Assembly (NCBI GenBank): GCA_963666035.2 | Contig: CAXXJI010000007.1 | Location: forward strand, 124,001 to 188,000 | Origin: CALMFG01 sp963666035 | GTDB lineage: Bacteria; Bacillota; Clostridia; Christensenellales; CALMFG01 | Length of the DNA stretch: 64,000 nucleotides | Reading direction: 5' to 3' | Shown here: piece by piece, positions 41,754 through 50,464 of the stretch | How the letters are laid out: every line of letters starts with the position of its first letter | How positions within the stretch are numbered: the first letter of the stretch is position 1 | Notes under the pieces: model-generated | The model's database searches: none | What the model was told of the DNA's origin: nothing | Seen by the model: only the letters and a program-made list of their open reading frames with translations | Translations under genes and position numbers: made by a program

Positions 41754-43109
41754 CTAAAACGGGGCCTCCTCCTGATGCACTAAATCTTTTTCTTCAAAGC
41801 GCGTGAATTCGCTGTTCCATATCATGTTGACAATGCCAGTCGGGCCGTTTCTCTGCTTGGCTATTTTTACCTTGGCGTCAGTCTGGTCGGCCTGCTCGTC
41901 GTAATAATTATCCCGGTGCAAAAAGATAACGATATCCGCGTCCTGTTCGATGGAGCCGGATTCACGAAGGTCGGAAAGCACGGGCATGCGCTCTTCTTTG
42001 TTTCTTTTTTCGGAGGCGCGCGACAGCTGAGACAACAGTATCACAGGCACCGCAAGCTCTTTGGCCATCAGCTTGACAGACCGGGTAATCTCGGAGATCT
42101 CTTGTTGACGGTTGTCGGTACGCTTGGTGGAACTCATCAACTGGAGATAGTCGATCATCACAAGCCCCAGGCCATGCTCTATCTTTACCCGCCGGCATTT
42201 GGCCAAAATTTCTGTCATGGTGATTCCTGGGGTATCATCGATGTAGATGGGGGCACTGCTCAAAAATTCCATTGCATCGGCTAGACGCTCAAAATCGTTG
42301 GCAGACAACGCGCCGGTTCGGGTCTTTTGGCTGTCCACACGCCCTTCCGAGCACATCAAACGGGTGGCCAGCTGGTCCTTGCTCATTTCCAGCGAAAAGA
42401 CGGCAACAGGCTTCTTTTCGCGGATAGCAACGTTTTGGACCACGTTTAATCCAAACGAGGTTTTACCCATGCCCGGACGTCCGGCGACAATGATCAGCTG
42501 AGTGGGCTGCAAACCCGAAAGCATCTTGTCAAACAGCGGAAATCCGGCGGCCAGACCCATGAGGCCGCGTTTGTTTTTGGCTTGTTCAGAAATCAATCTA
42601 TAGGATTCCATCAAGGCGTTTTCAATGTGCGTCAGTGAGTTTTGCGTTTCACCCACTGCGATGTTATACATCAGCTCGCCGGCCCGGTTCAGCTGGATCT
42701 CCACAGACTGTTCCGAATTATAGACATCGCTGATGATCGCATTGGAAGCGGCAGCCAGTTGCCGCAGGACCGATTTATCCTTGATAATTTCGATGTATTC
42801 AGGCAGGTTTTCCATGGTAGGGACCAGCTGCATCATATCGCCAAGATCACGCAAGTCCTCGGTCTCGTTATATTTGTTTTTGGCGTTCAGCTTGTCGGTG
42901 ACACTAATGAGGTCAATCGGGCGTGATTCGACGATCAGCTCGGTGACGCATTCAAAAACCAGCGCATTTTTCGGCGCATAAAAGTCCTCGGGCTTTAGTT
43001 TTTCCACCGCAATATAAGCGGCTTTTTCGTTGAGCAGAATACAGCCCAAAACCGCACGTTCGGCTTGTATATGGTTCGGCGGGGTTTTCCCCAAAGGTTG
43101 GTCTGCCAT
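41754..43109 (-). CDS. dnaB: Replicative DNA helicase
   Basis: DnaB (DnaC of Bacillus) is the hexameric 5'-3' helicase at replication forks. The protein has 451 residues. The N-terminal domain begins PPNHIQAERAVLGCILLNEKA. RecA-like motor motifs are GRPGMGKTSFGLNV near 208 (Walker A), FSLEMSKDQL near 238, and LGLVMIDYLQLMS near 318 (Walker B). LSQLSRASEKR...LSDLRESGSIEQDAD closes the core. It lies 50 bases after rplI in the conserved operon order. Its loader is probably encoded at 6.98 kb. Confidence 0.96.
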   Translation of the reverse strand: MADQPLGKTPPNHIQAERAVLGCILLNEKAAYIAVEKLKPEDFYAPKNALVFECVTELIVESRPIDLISVTDKLNAKNKYNETEDLRDLGDMMQLVPTMENLPEYIEIIKDKSVLRQLAAASNAIISDVYNSEQSVEIQLNRAGELMYNIAVGETQNSLTHIENALMESYRLISEQAKNKRGLMGLAAGFPLFDKMLSGLQPTQLIIVAGRPGMGKTSFGLNVVQNVAIREKKPVAVFSLEMSKDQLATRLMCSEGRVDSQKTRTGALSANDFERLADAMEFLSSAPIYIDDTPGITMTEILAKCRRVKIEHGLGLVMIDYLQLMSSTKRTDNRQQEISEITRSVKLMAKELAVPVILLSQLSRASEKRNKEERMPVLSDLRESGSIEQDADIVIFLHRDNYYDEQADQTDAKVKIAKQRNGPTGIVNMIWNSEFTRFEEKDLVHQEEAPF

Positions 43110-43159
43110 GGCTTTATTTCCTTAAAATAATCATTGATACGGGTGTTGGAGGCTTGCCG

Positions 43160-43606
43160 CTATGCCTCGCTGATGATCGCGAAAATTTTGCTGGTCATGT
43201 TGGCGTATACTTTGATATCCACTTCATACTGTCCCAGTTCACGAATGGGTTCGGGCAGGATGATTTTTTTCTTATCCACGTCGAATCCGTGCTGGTCCTT
43301 TAACGCGGCCGCAATTTCCTTGGCGGTGATACTGCCAAACAGTTTTTTGTTTTCGCCCACTTTAACCGCCAGCTTCACGGTTTTGCCGTTTACTTCGGCC
43401 TGCAGAGCCCGGGCTTCGTCCAGCTCCACCTGCTTTTTATGCGCTTCCGCTTTTTTTGCCATCTTGGCGGTGTTGATATTCTCTTTTGTGGCGGGCGTCG
43501 CCAGGTTTTTTTTAATTAAAAAATTATTGGCATACCCGTCACTGACATTGACAAGGTCGCCCTTTTTTCCAGTTCCTTTGACATCCTGCAATAATACGAC
43601 TTGCAT
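43160..43606 (-). CDS. rplI: 50S ribosomal protein L9
   Basis: L9 binds domain V of 23S rRNA near the L1 stalk. The 148-residue length is standard. The N-terminal signature MQVVLLQDVKGTGKKGDLVNV and GYANNFLIKKNLA are diagnostic. The long connecting helix spans about 40-75, and the C-domain follows (LFGSITAKEIAAALKDQ near 89). It lies 24 bases after gdpP and 50 before dnaB, the usual Bacillota arrangement. Confidence 0.97.
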   Translation of the reverse strand: MQVVLLQDVKGTGKKGDLVNVSDGYANNFLIKKNLATPATKENINTAKMAKKAEAHKKQVELDEARALQAEVNGKTVKLAVKVGENKKLFGSITAKEIAAALKDQHGFDVDKKKIILPEPIRELGQYEVDIKVYANMTSKIFAIISEA

Positions 43607-43630
43607 ATCGCTTTACCTCCGCATACGGGT

Positions 43631-45565
43631 TTATAGTTCTTCCAGCTTTTTAAGCAGTTGCTTTTTTGCATCTTCCAGACTGGTCTTTTCCAGTCTTGCG
43701 CCCGCGATGGTGGCGTGTCCACCGCCGCCGAGCGATTCTAATATCAGTTGAACATTTTGGCCGCCGATGCTGCGGCCGGATATCAGCACATCATCATCCT
43801 GCGTGGAAAAAACAAATGATGTGTTGATGCCGGTGATTGAGACCAGTGTATCCGCGGCTTGCGCGGCGATGACCTGAGCGTTCTCTGTGCCTTTGGGGCA
43901 AACCGCGAGCGCAATGCCGTCCGGTCGTATTTCAGCGTTTTTCACCACATCCGCCTTGGCGGTAAATGTGTTAAAGTCGTCTTTGAAATGCTGACGGATG
44001 CTGGTGGTATCCGCGCCGGATTTACGTAAATATGAGGCGGCTTCAAAGGTACGCACACCAGTCTTGAACGAAAAGCCTTTGGTATCAATCGTGATGCCTG
44101 AAAGCAGTGATTCAGCTTCGATGGGCAATAGCTGGACACTATCGTCGAAATACTGCACCACTTCGGTGACCAGTTCGGCGGCCGAAGAAGCGAAAGGCTC
44201 ATGATAGTTCAGCGCGGCGTTTTCTATGTTGTCGGTACCCATGAGATGATGATCGATGATGACAATGGTTTCGGCGTGCTGTAATAATTCCGGCGACGCG
44301 GAGAACGATTCGAGATGGGTATCCACCACGACGACCAAAGAAGAAGGCGTAATGCGATTAAGCGCTTCATTCGAAGAGATAATTACATCGCGATACTCTT
44401 TGACTTTGTTGACATTTTCCAAAAAATAATCCAGAGATGCTGTGGGTGGATCCATGACAATATAATGTTTTTTATCCACATGGCGGGCACAGGCGATGAT
44501 GCCCATTGCCGAACCCATGCAGTCAAGATCGGGTATCGTATGGCCCATGACAAAAACCTGGTCACACTGTTCCATCAGGTTTTTTAAGGCATGACTGAAC
44601 ATACGGGATTTGACCTTGGAAGATCGCACAATACTGCCTTTTGGGCCGCCATAAAAGCTAAACTTATCCTTTCGTTTGATGACGGCCTGATTGCCGCCCC
44701 GCCCCAGCGCAAATTCTAGTGATTTCATCGCTGAGGTGTGTGAATCGAAAAGATCATTATTGACACCGATGGCAATCGAGATGGTCGGTTGTGCGCCGTC
44801 AATATTCATAGACGAAATCTTGTTCAATATATCGAATTTCGATTGTATTAAACCGGCCAGATATTTTCGCTCAAAGACAAGTAAGTATTTGTCCCGATCA
44901 TATTTTTTTAAAAGCCCCTTAATCGGCTTTGCAAATTCATTGAGCTCTTTTTCGATAGCAAACGAAATTTCCGCGGTGGAGATATTCTCAGTACCAGCCG
45001 AAAGTTCGTCGTAATTATCAATCTGGATAATGCTGACCACCGGCAGATGCTTGCGGTACAGCGTGGAAGCCAAAACGTCTTCCTGCGGGTCAACCAGTCG
45101 ATGTAGAATCATATCCACATGGCGGTACTGGCAGCCATAGGATTCTTTGATGAATTTTTTGTCATGAATGACGATAGACTTATCCTTGCTGGGTTTGTCA
45201 ATGTCCGGGATAATTTGATAGATATCTTTGCCCGTCAAGACGCCGCCCATCAGGCTGGTGAAGGCTGGATTCTGCCAGCGTACCGTGTTTCTGGAATCGG
45301 TCAGTACCATGGGCATGGCCGCTGTGTCCACGTAAATGGATAAGTTCGGTTTTAATGCCTGCAGCGCCTGATCTGCAAGCTTTAACCAACGCTGCTGCAT
45401 CAAGACATAGTAGATATGGTAAGTCAGCCACAGCACCAAAACACCTGAGACAGTATAAGGCGCATATTTGGATTCGTAGAAAATAAAACCCACTGAAACG
45501 ACAAACGAAGAAAAGATCAAAAATACATTTCTAAAAGTAAAAATCCGCAGCATTTTTTTGTTCAT
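43631..45565 (-). CDS. gdpP: GdpP-type cyclic-di-AMP phosphodiesterase
   Basis: GdpP (YybT) hydrolyses c-di-AMP, a messenger that controls osmolyte and wall homeostasis. The 644-residue membrane protein has two N-terminal membrane segments (about 12-52), a PAS-like domain, a degenerate GGDEF domain (ALGRGGNQAVIKRKDKFSFYGG near 290), and a DHH/DHHA1 phosphoesterase. Phosphoesterase motifs are GHTIPDLDCMGSAMG near 342, VVVDTHLES near 410, IIDHHLMG near 435, and GGGGHATIAGARL near 620. An upstream GTG is possible, but the ATG at 45565 follows GGAGGTGA. It starts 4 bases after the yybS-like stop. Confidence 0.94.
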   Translation of the reverse strand: MNKKMLRIFTFRNVFLIFSSFVVSVGFIFYESKYAPYTVSGVLVLWLTYHIYYVLMQQRWLKLADQALQALKPNLSIYVDTAAMPMVLTDSRNTVRWQNPAFTSLMGGVLTGKDIYQIIPDIDKPSKDKSIVIHDKKFIKESYGCQYRHVDMILHRLVDPQEDVLASTLYRKHLPVVSIIQIDNYDELSAGTENISTAEISFAIEKELNEFAKPIKGLLKKYDRDKYLLVFERKYLAGLIQSKFDILNKISSMNIDGAQPTISIAIGVNNDLFDSHTSAMKSLEFALGRGGNQAVIKRKDKFSFYGGPKGSIVRSSKVKSRMFSHALKNLMEQCDQVFVMGHTIPDLDCMGSAMGIIACARHVDKKHYIVMDPPTASLDYFLENVNKVKEYRDVIISSNEALNRITPSSLVVVVDTHLESFSASPELLQHAETIVIIDHHLMGTDNIENAALNYHEPFASSAAELVTEVVQYFDDSVQLLPIEAESLLSGITIDTKGFSFKTGVRTFEAASYLRKSGADTTSIRQHFKDDFNTFTAKADVVKNAEIRPDGIALAVCPKGTENAQVIAAQAADTLVSITGINTSFVFSTQDDDVLISGRSIGGQNVQLILESLGGGGHATIAGARLEKTSLEDAKKQLLKKLEEL

Positions 45566-45569
45566 TCGT

Positions 45570-46607
45570 TTATTCACCTCCGCCTTTCATCAGCATGTCC
45601 ATTCTCATACGCATGTTCATGACGGCTTCAAAAAGCCCAAGCCAAAACACGACTCTAAATACGAATCCAACAATAATTAAGAAGATAAAGAAACCTGTGC
45701 CGATACGTTTATTTTTAAAAAGATAGGTTAAAAAAGAGAGGCCTTGTACCATGAAAACCAAGACAACACCTGCGCGCAGTACACTAGCAACGATTTGGAG
45801 CTGGTAAGCGTTGGTCATGCTGACAAGGGAAGCGGCTAAGAAAACAACGATCAAAATGACCCTTTCCGGATTTGGGACACGAAGGTCTTTAAAATCTGGA
45901 CATGGCGTCAGCTTTACATCTTTGTTTTTTAAAAAAAGATAGGGCAGATAATAACTGAATAAACCGCTGAGCAGGCTGAAAGAAACCGTGACTACACCAA
46001 GAAAAACCGGTAGCGATTCGCTGGCAAGTTCGGTAAGATAGGTAATTTTCTGCGCATCTGTGGTTGAAATATTTGTCGCTGTAGTTCCGCTTAATATCTG
46101 GGTAAAATTGATCGTCCAGTCATAATAGGCCGATAAGAAGTCAGAATGCGTATTCAATATTTGAGTCAGCGCATTTAAAAGCAGAACGGTCAGGTTTTGT
46201 TCGGTGTAAATATAGACCAATGCGACAAAAGCGCCCACGCCGCAAAGAGAAGCGAGAATAGTCCAAAGCACACTTTCATACATCCTTCTGCCCGAACGAT
46301 GCATCAGCACCGAAACGATGGCGGCGGGGAAAGTGAGACAAACAAAAAGCACCGTGAGCAAAATCGGCAGACCCGGAACATCAAAACCGAGGGCGGCAAT
46401 TGAAGAAGAAAACACTGTACTGAACAAATAGCTGATACCCAGATAGATAAAATAAGGTACCATCGCCATTGAGCCGCGGAACTTTAACCAAACAATCACA
46501 ATGACAGCAGGTAAAAGAAACGGGAAGTAAACCAACACAGCCAAACCGGCGCAAATCGTCGAGGCAACAACCAGCCAAATAAAATTATGTTTTTCAGAGA
46601 CTTCCAT
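45570..46607 (-). CDS. YybS/DUF2232 family membrane protein
   Basis: A 345-residue membrane protein with about eight hydrophobic segments. Position is the main evidence. It sits directly before gdpP, rplI and dnaB, where Bacillus has yybS, and the topology and length match DUF2232. ETP-like conserved polar residues cannot be assessed by eye. The start codon has only a distant AAGGA. Function is unknown, though its fixed position suggests a link to c-di-AMP turnover or membrane physiology. Confidence 0.8.
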   Translation of the reverse strand: MEVSEKHNFIWLVVASTICAGLAVLVYFPFLLPAVIVIVWLKFRGSMAMVPYFIYLGISYLFSTVFSSSIAALGFDVPGLPILLTVLFVCLTFPAAIVSVLMHRSGRRMYESVLWTILASLCGVGAFVALVYIYTEQNLTVLLLNALTQILNTHSDFLSAYYDWTINFTQILSGTTATNISTTDAQKITYLTELASESLPVFLGVVTVSFSLLSGLFSYYLPYLFLKNKDVKLTPCPDFKDLRVPNPERVILIVVFLAASLVSMTNAYQLQIVASVLRAGVVLVFMVQGLSFLTYLFKNKRIGTGFFIFLIIVGFVFRVVFWLGLFEAVMNMRMRMDMLMKGGGE

Positions 46608-46677
46608 TTGTGTAAGCTATAATCCTTCCATATAAAGGCGCATAATCACCCATAATAGCGTATAAAATATATACTAT

Positions 46678-46706
46678 ATATTAGTCGTAAACGGCTTTTA
46701 AGTCAA
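46678..46706 (-). promoter_or_regulatory. Promoter of the yybS-gdpP-rplI-dnaB-GNAT operon
   Basis: TTGACT and TAATAT are separated by 17 bases on the minus strand, about 70 bases ahead of the first gene. Confidence 0.6.
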
Positions 46707-46716
46707 ATAAACAAAA

Positions 46717-46748
46717 ATAAAAAAGGCATTGAAAATACCTTTTTTAAA
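46717..46748 (-). terminator. Terminator after the small HPr-like gene
   Basis: On the minus strand AAAAAGGTATT pairs with AATGCCTTTTT, followed by a T-rich tract. It lies between the small gene and the yybS-like operon promoter. Confidence 0.7.
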
Positions 46749-46756
46749 AAAGTGTA

Positions 46757-46826
46757 TATAATATTGCCAAGGAAATATGCCCGGCAATGGATGAAACAAT
46801 TTAATTGGGATTGATCCCGTTTTTTA
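46757..46826 (+). other. Possible short RNA with intrinsic terminator
   Basis: On the plus strand a TATAAT (46757-46762) is followed by an inverted repeat ATTGCC/GGCAAT (46763-46788). Then GGGAT-TG-ATCCC follows with six T residues (46807-46825). This is a promoter-to-terminator layout of about 60 bases with no gene. The -35 is poor, so the call is tentative. Confidence 0.3.
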
Positions 46827-47057
46827 CTTCCTTACCAGGTAGTTTAAAAGCAGGTTCAAATCCTCCGGTTCAGATACGATCAATTCAACTTCGTCAATTT
46901 TTGCGTCTTTAAACATCTGTGTCAGCGCAATATATTGGCACAAAGTCGATTTCAGATTCAATCTGTCCCCTTCAGAAGTGACAAGTTCAACGTTGCCTTT
47001 GCATTGTTCTAAAACTTCAAAAAACTTCTTCGGTTCGCTAATGTTTTTAATCTTCAT
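46824..47057 (-). CDS. Small HPr-fold-like protein, 77 residues
   Basis: A 77-residue protein beginning MKIKNISEPKKFFEVL. It has GNVELVTSEGDRLNLKS near residue 18 and ends DLNLLLNYLVRK. The length and alternating strand-helix pattern resemble a clostridial HPr-like family often mislabelled as polyA polymerase. There is no HPr His15-type motif, so it is unlikely to be a PTS phosphocarrier. The ORF opens 13 codons upstream, but the ATG at 47057 lies 9 bases after AAGGAGG. It is monocistronic with a strong promoter and an unusually structured leader. Function unknown. Confidence 0.75.
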   Translation of the reverse strand: MKIKNISEPKKFFEVLEQCKGNVELVTSEGDRLNLKSTLCQYIALTQMFKDAKIDEVELIVSEPEDLNLLLNYLVRK

Positions 47058-47091
47058 TACACACATCCTCCTTCCATGTCTTATCACGATC

Positions 47092-47132
47092 AACAAAGGC
47101 GCTTTTTCCGTCTGGTCTATCTGGCCTTTGTT
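47092..47132 (-). promoter_or_regulatory. Stem-loop in the leader of the HPr-like gene
   Basis: AACAAAGGC and GCCTTTGTT form a perfect 9-bp stem around a 23-base purine-rich loop. It lies between the promoter and the ribosome site, with no T-run. It may be a regulatory RNA structure. Confidence 0.5.
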
Positions 47133-47176
47133 TGTTTAGATACGCTGTCCGTCCGGCAAACATATCTTAATTAGAT

Positions 47177-47204
47177 ATTATAGTCTTTTACTATGATATG
47201 TCAA
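47177..47204 (-). promoter_or_regulatory. Strong promoter of the HPr-like gene
   Basis: Consensus TTGACA and TATAAT are separated by 16 bases on the minus strand. The leader is about 110 bases. The 327-base gap 47058-47384 contains this promoter, the leader stem-loop and the divergent sugar-transferase promoter. Confidence 0.75.
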
Positions 47205-47308
47205 TACCTATCATGAAAGAAGGGTAATGTTTAAAGTTTATTCATATGGCTTTTACGCGGGTTTTTCAAACACGGAAAAAGAATTTATAAATGGCAAAAT
47301 AATCAGTT

Positions 47309-47338
47309 TTGACAAAGGATAAAACCATCATGTATAAT
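47309..47338 (+). promoter_or_regulatory. Promoter of the sugar transferase-ispE unit
   Basis: TTGACA and TATAAT are separated by 18 bases, about 47 bases before the chosen ATG at 47385. Confidence 0.65.
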
Positions 47339-47384
47339 TTTATCACTCATATAAATGAATTGTTTTTGCCGAAAAGGGCCCAAG

Positions 47385-48074
47385 ATGAAAAAACCAAAAC
47401 CGGAAAAACGCAATATATTCGACGAAGCTTTGATTGCAGAGCTGAAAGCAAAAAAGAAAGCCTACCCTTTTTACACCAAGCACTATTATCCGGGGTTTAA
47501 GCGGTTGGCCGATTTTGTCATTGGCATCTTTGTTTTAGTTGTGCTGTTAATCCTTCTCCCTTTTGTCGCCATCGCTATCAAATTGGATTCCAAAGGCCCT
47601 GTATTCTTTGTACAGGAGCGCATCGGGCTATTTGGTGATGTATTTAAACTCTATAAGCTGAGAACCATGTGTGTTGATGCGGAGGCTATGATCCAGCATG
47701 AGGAGACAGCCGAAGGGAACCCGTTTGTTCAGCGCGAAAACGACGAACGCGTCACACGTGTCGGAAAACTTCTGCGCCGTTTTTCCATCGACGAACTGCC
47801 ACAGCTTTTCTGTGTGGTCAAGGGGGATATGAGCTTTATCGGACCAAGGCCATTTATTGAAAAAGAAATTGTACAATTGACGCGTGACCATCAGTTTCGG
47901 CATATGATTAAGCCGGGTCTGACTGGACTTGCTCAAGTCAGCGGACGTGGTGATTTAAATCAGGAAGAGCGCTTTCAGAAGGATATGGAGTATTTAGAGC
48001 GGCTTTCAGCCCGTTTGGATATAGAAATTTTGTGGAAAACAATAATAAACATTATTTTTTCTAGTGGAATTTAA
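47385..48074 (+). CDS. Bacterial sugar transferase (polyprenyl-phosphate sugar-1-phosphate transferase)
   Basis: A 229-residue monotopic membrane enzyme of the WbaP/PglC family, which moves a sugar-1-phosphate from a nucleotide sugar to undecaprenyl phosphate to begin a surface glycan. One hydrophobic segment lies at about 42-66 (RLADFVIGIFVLVVLLILLPF). The catalytic core has GPVFFVQERIG near 72, KLYKLRTM near 89, RRFSIDELPQLF near 127, and GPRPF near 147. KPGLTGLAQVSGRGDL near 171 is diagnostic. An ATG 10 codons upstream exists, but the one at 47385 has AAAAGGG before it. No other glycan genes are adjacent, which is unusual; ispE follows after 4 bases. Confidence 0.9.
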   Translation: MKKPKPEKRNIFDEALIAELKAKKKAYPFYTKHYYPGFKRLADFVIGIFVLVVLLILLPFVAIAIKLDSKGPVFFVQERIGLFGDVFKLYKLRTMCVDAEAMIQHEETAEGNPFVQRENDERVTRVGKLLRRFSIDELPQLFCVVKGDMSFIGPRPFIEKEIVQLTRDHQFRHMIKPGLTGLAQVSGRGDLNQEERFQKDMEYLERLSARLDIEILWKTIINIIFSSGI

Positions 48075-48078
48075 TACG

Positions 48079-48939
48079 ATGGATATCCTTAAAATTAAGG
48101 CATATGCAAAAATAAATCTTTGCCTGCACATACCTGCTTTGCGTCAAGACGGATACCACGAGCTGGACTCGGTGTTCCAGAGTATCGGTCTTTTTGATTA
48201 CATTATTTTGACAAAATCTGAAGGGATTTATATCACATGCGATGACAAAAGCATACCGGTGGATGCCGACAACACCTGCTATCAGGCGGCAAACCGGATG
48301 ATGGATGAAACGGGTGCACCGGGCATTGCTGTGGATATTGAAAAAAGAATACCTTCACAAGCAGGACTAGGTGGAGGCAGTGCCGATGCCGCAGCTGTGA
48401 TTGCTGGGATGAATCGGTTGTATAACTGCGGGCTGAGCACAGGGCAGATGCAGCAAATTGGGGTAAGCATTGGGGCGGATGTACCTTTCTTTTTGCAGGG
48501 CGGATGTATGCGTGCGCAAGGGATCGGGGAAAGGCTGAGTCCGCTCGAAAATCCCTTTTTGCTGGATGTGGTGGTGGTCAAGCCTAAATGCGGGGTCAGC
48601 ACACCGGAAAGTTATAAGCTGTTTGACCAAATGGAAAAGACCGGAGGCAGTGCGCTGGCGATGATCGCTGCTATGAAATCGGTCGATGAAGCGGCGTACT
48701 TAAAAGCCTTTAAAAATGCGCTGGAACCTTGTGCGTTTCGGCTGGCGCCGCAAAGTCAATCGGCGGTTGCTGCGTTGAAGCAGGCGGGGGCAATGGCGGC
48801 GCAGGTGACCGGCAGTGGCTCGGCGGTTTTCGGCCTGTTTAAAAAAGACGAGGGGATCGGGGCAAAACAAAAGCTCGAAGCAATGGATTTCGAGCAGGTT
48901 TTTTTGGTGGATATGAAACATACGGGCTTATCTTTTTAA
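48079..48939 (+). CDS. ispE: 4-diphosphocytidyl-2-C-methyl-D-erythritol kinase
   Basis: IspE phosphorylates CDP-methylerythritol in the non-mevalonate isoprenoid pathway, which also feeds undecaprenyl phosphate synthesis. The 286-residue GHMP kinase begins KIKAYAKINLCLHI. The glycine-rich ATP loop PSQAGLGGGSADAAA is near residue 94 and the third motif VTGSGSAVFGLF near 258. A GTG five codons earlier is possible; the ATG at 48079 matches the family start. Ribosome site weak, so translation may be coupled to the sugar transferase 4 bases upstream. Its stop codon overlaps that of the converging GntR gene. Confidence 0.94.
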   Translation: MDILKIKAYAKINLCLHIPALRQDGYHELDSVFQSIGLFDYIILTKSEGIYITCDDKSIPVDADNTCYQAANRMMDETGAPGIAVDIEKRIPSQAGLGGGSADAAAVIAGMNRLYNCGLSTGQMQQIGVSIGADVPFFLQGGCMRAQGIGERLSPLENPFLLDVVVVKPKCGVSTPESYKLFDQMEKTGGSALAMIAAMKSVDEAAYLKAFKNALEPCAFRLAPQSQSAVAALKQAGAMAAQVTGSGSAVFGLFKKDEGIGAKQKLEAMDFEQVFLVDMKHTGLSF

Positions 48940-49655
48940 GGGGTCGGTGAGGCCTGACCTTTGGTGGTGAACAAGGTATATTCGTACATATCGCCGCGGT
49001 AAGCGGCTTTTTCAATATAGATCAATTCTCCGGAAGTGGAAAAATACTTGGAACGAATATTGAGAACCGGTGTATTTCTAGCCACTCTGAGCACACGCTG
49101 GTCATTTTCGGTGCAAAGCGAGGCGCTGACCGAAAGCTCGCAGGTCTTGGGCTCCAAATCATATTTTTCCCGCATCAGGTTATGCAAAGAACCTGTCAGC
49201 ATCTCTTTTTTTAAGTTGGGGGAGTGAACAAAGGGAATAAACACGGTTTCAACAGCCACGGGAATCTCATCGGCCAAACGAAGACGTTTGGCGACATATA
49301 CCTTCTGCCCGCCTAGCAAGTCATCGATATCAGGATAATCGTCGGAACCAGTCAGCGCAAAAAAGAGCACCTGTGTACTGGGAGTCTTGCCTTTGTTGGC
49401 GATCGCTCTGCTGAAGCTCATCAGGTTGTTTTCGGTGAATTTGTTGGCGGATACAAAAGTGCCGCGGCCCTGTTGACGAAAAAGTACACCCTGCTGTACA
49501 AGATCGGATATCGCTGTACGTACGGTCATACGGCTCATGCCTTCGCTTTCGGCCAAAAGACGCTCAGAGGGGATAGGCCGGCCGGGCGGATAGGTGCCGC
49601 TCTTGATCCGGGACAGTATTCTCTTTTCCAGTGCGGCAAACTTGTTTTCCGACAT
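48936..49655 (-). CDS. GntR/HutC-family transcriptional regulator
   Basis: A 239-residue regulator with an N-terminal winged helix (PPGRPIPSERLLAESEGMSRMTVRTAISDLVQQGVLFRQQGRGTFV in sequence at about residues 23-68) and a C-terminal UTRA ligand-binding domain from about 90. UTRA regulators of this group often sense sugar phosphates such as glucosamine-6-phosphate, but the ligand cannot be read here. An AGGAAC site precedes the ATG. It lies downstream of an SGNH hydrolase gene, from which it is separated by a terminator. Its 3' end overlaps ispE by 4 bases on the opposite strand. Confidence 0.9.
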   Translation of the reverse strand: MSENKFAALEKRILSRIKSGTYPPGRPIPSERLLAESEGMSRMTVRTAISDLVQQGVLFRQQGRGTFVSANKFTENNLMSFSRAIANKGKTPSTQVLFFALTGSDDYPDIDDLLGGQKVYVAKRLRLADEIPVAVETVFIPFVHSPNLKKEMLTGSLHNLMREKYDLEPKTCELSVSASLCTENDQRVLRVARNTPVLNIRSKYFSTSGELIYIEKAAYRGDMYEYTLFTTKGQASPTP

Positions 49656-49669
49656 AGTCGTTCCTCATA

Positions 49670-49722
49670 AAAAAGAAGAAAGCTGCTTTCTTCAAACCAT
49701 GTTTAAACAAAGCAGCTTTTTC
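49670..49722 (-). terminator. Terminator after the SGNH hydrolase gene
   Basis: On the minus strand AAAGCTGCTTT and AAAGCAGCTTT form a stem with a 19-base loop, followed by a C/T-rich tract ending in six T residues. Confidence 0.7.
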
Positions 49723-49735
49723 AATGCGCATTTCT

Positions 49736-50464
49736 TTAAGCGCCTAAACGCTTGAAACGCTCAGCATTCTTGTTAAAACAATCCAAGATACTTGCAGTAA
49801 TCAGCCGATGTCCATTTTCATTGGGGTGAATTCCGTCTGAACAGATGTATGCGCGATAATCCGGCGATTTTAAAAAATATCGCCGCGCATCCGCCAAGGG
49901 AATACCATACTTGTCCGCTACAGAACGGTTTACGATTGAGTAACGCTCGTGCCACCAATAGATTTTTGAAACATCCTCAAGCCATTTTAAGATGTTGTCA
50001 CCCTTTTCCTGATTGCCTTTGGTAAACCACTTAAAGTAGCTGACCGCATTTAAAGGGGGTAGGGTCATCAATACCGGAACAGCGCCGCGGGCGTAAATCA
50101 TCTCCACCATCTCAGAAAGCTGTGCTTCGTATTCGGGCAGGGGCGTTTTTGGCAGATGCTCGCAAAAAGGATTATCCGCGATTTCATCCCAAGCAAAATC
50201 GCAGTCGTTCCCGCCGAATTCGATCAGCACGATTTGGGGTTTCAATGTCTCCAGCTTTTCAGAAAGCCTGCGTTTTCCGAGCGTGATGGTGGAGCCGAAT
50301 TTGGCTAAGTTCACCACGTTTGCACCGGTGGCCTTTTTCAGGTTGTTTGCAAAAGATTCTTTTAGGAAAAAGTATCGTTTCATTTCTTCGTTCAGTGATA
50401 CGCCTTTGCTAAGAGAATCTCCTACGATTAAAATCGTCTGTGCTGTTTTTTGTTGTGTTTCCAT
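49736..50464 (-). CDS. SGNH/GDSL-family hydrolase
   Basis: A 242-residue cytoplasmic esterase-type protein. All four SGNH blocks are visible: GDSLSKG near residue 15 (Ser), FGSTI near 55 (Gly), FGGNDCDF near 83 (Asn), and DGIHPNENGH near 218 (Asp and His). No signal peptide is present. The substrate may be an acyl or acetyl ester; none is indicated by the context. A GGAGGT site lies 10 bases before the ATG. Unlike the two hydrolase-like proteins at the left end of the window, this one keeps its catalytic residues. Confidence 0.88.
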   Translation of the reverse strand: METQQKTAQTILIVGDSLSKGVSLNEEMKRYFFLKESFANNLKKATGANVVNLAKFGSTITLGKRRLSEKLETLKPQIVLIEFGGNDCDFAWDEIADNPFCEHLPKTPLPEYEAQLSEMVEMIYARGAVPVLMTLPPLNAVSYFKWFTKGNQEKGDNILKWLEDVSKIYWWHERYSIVNRSVADKYGIPLADARRYFLKSPDYRAYICSDGIHPNENGHRLITASILDCFNKNAERFKRLGA

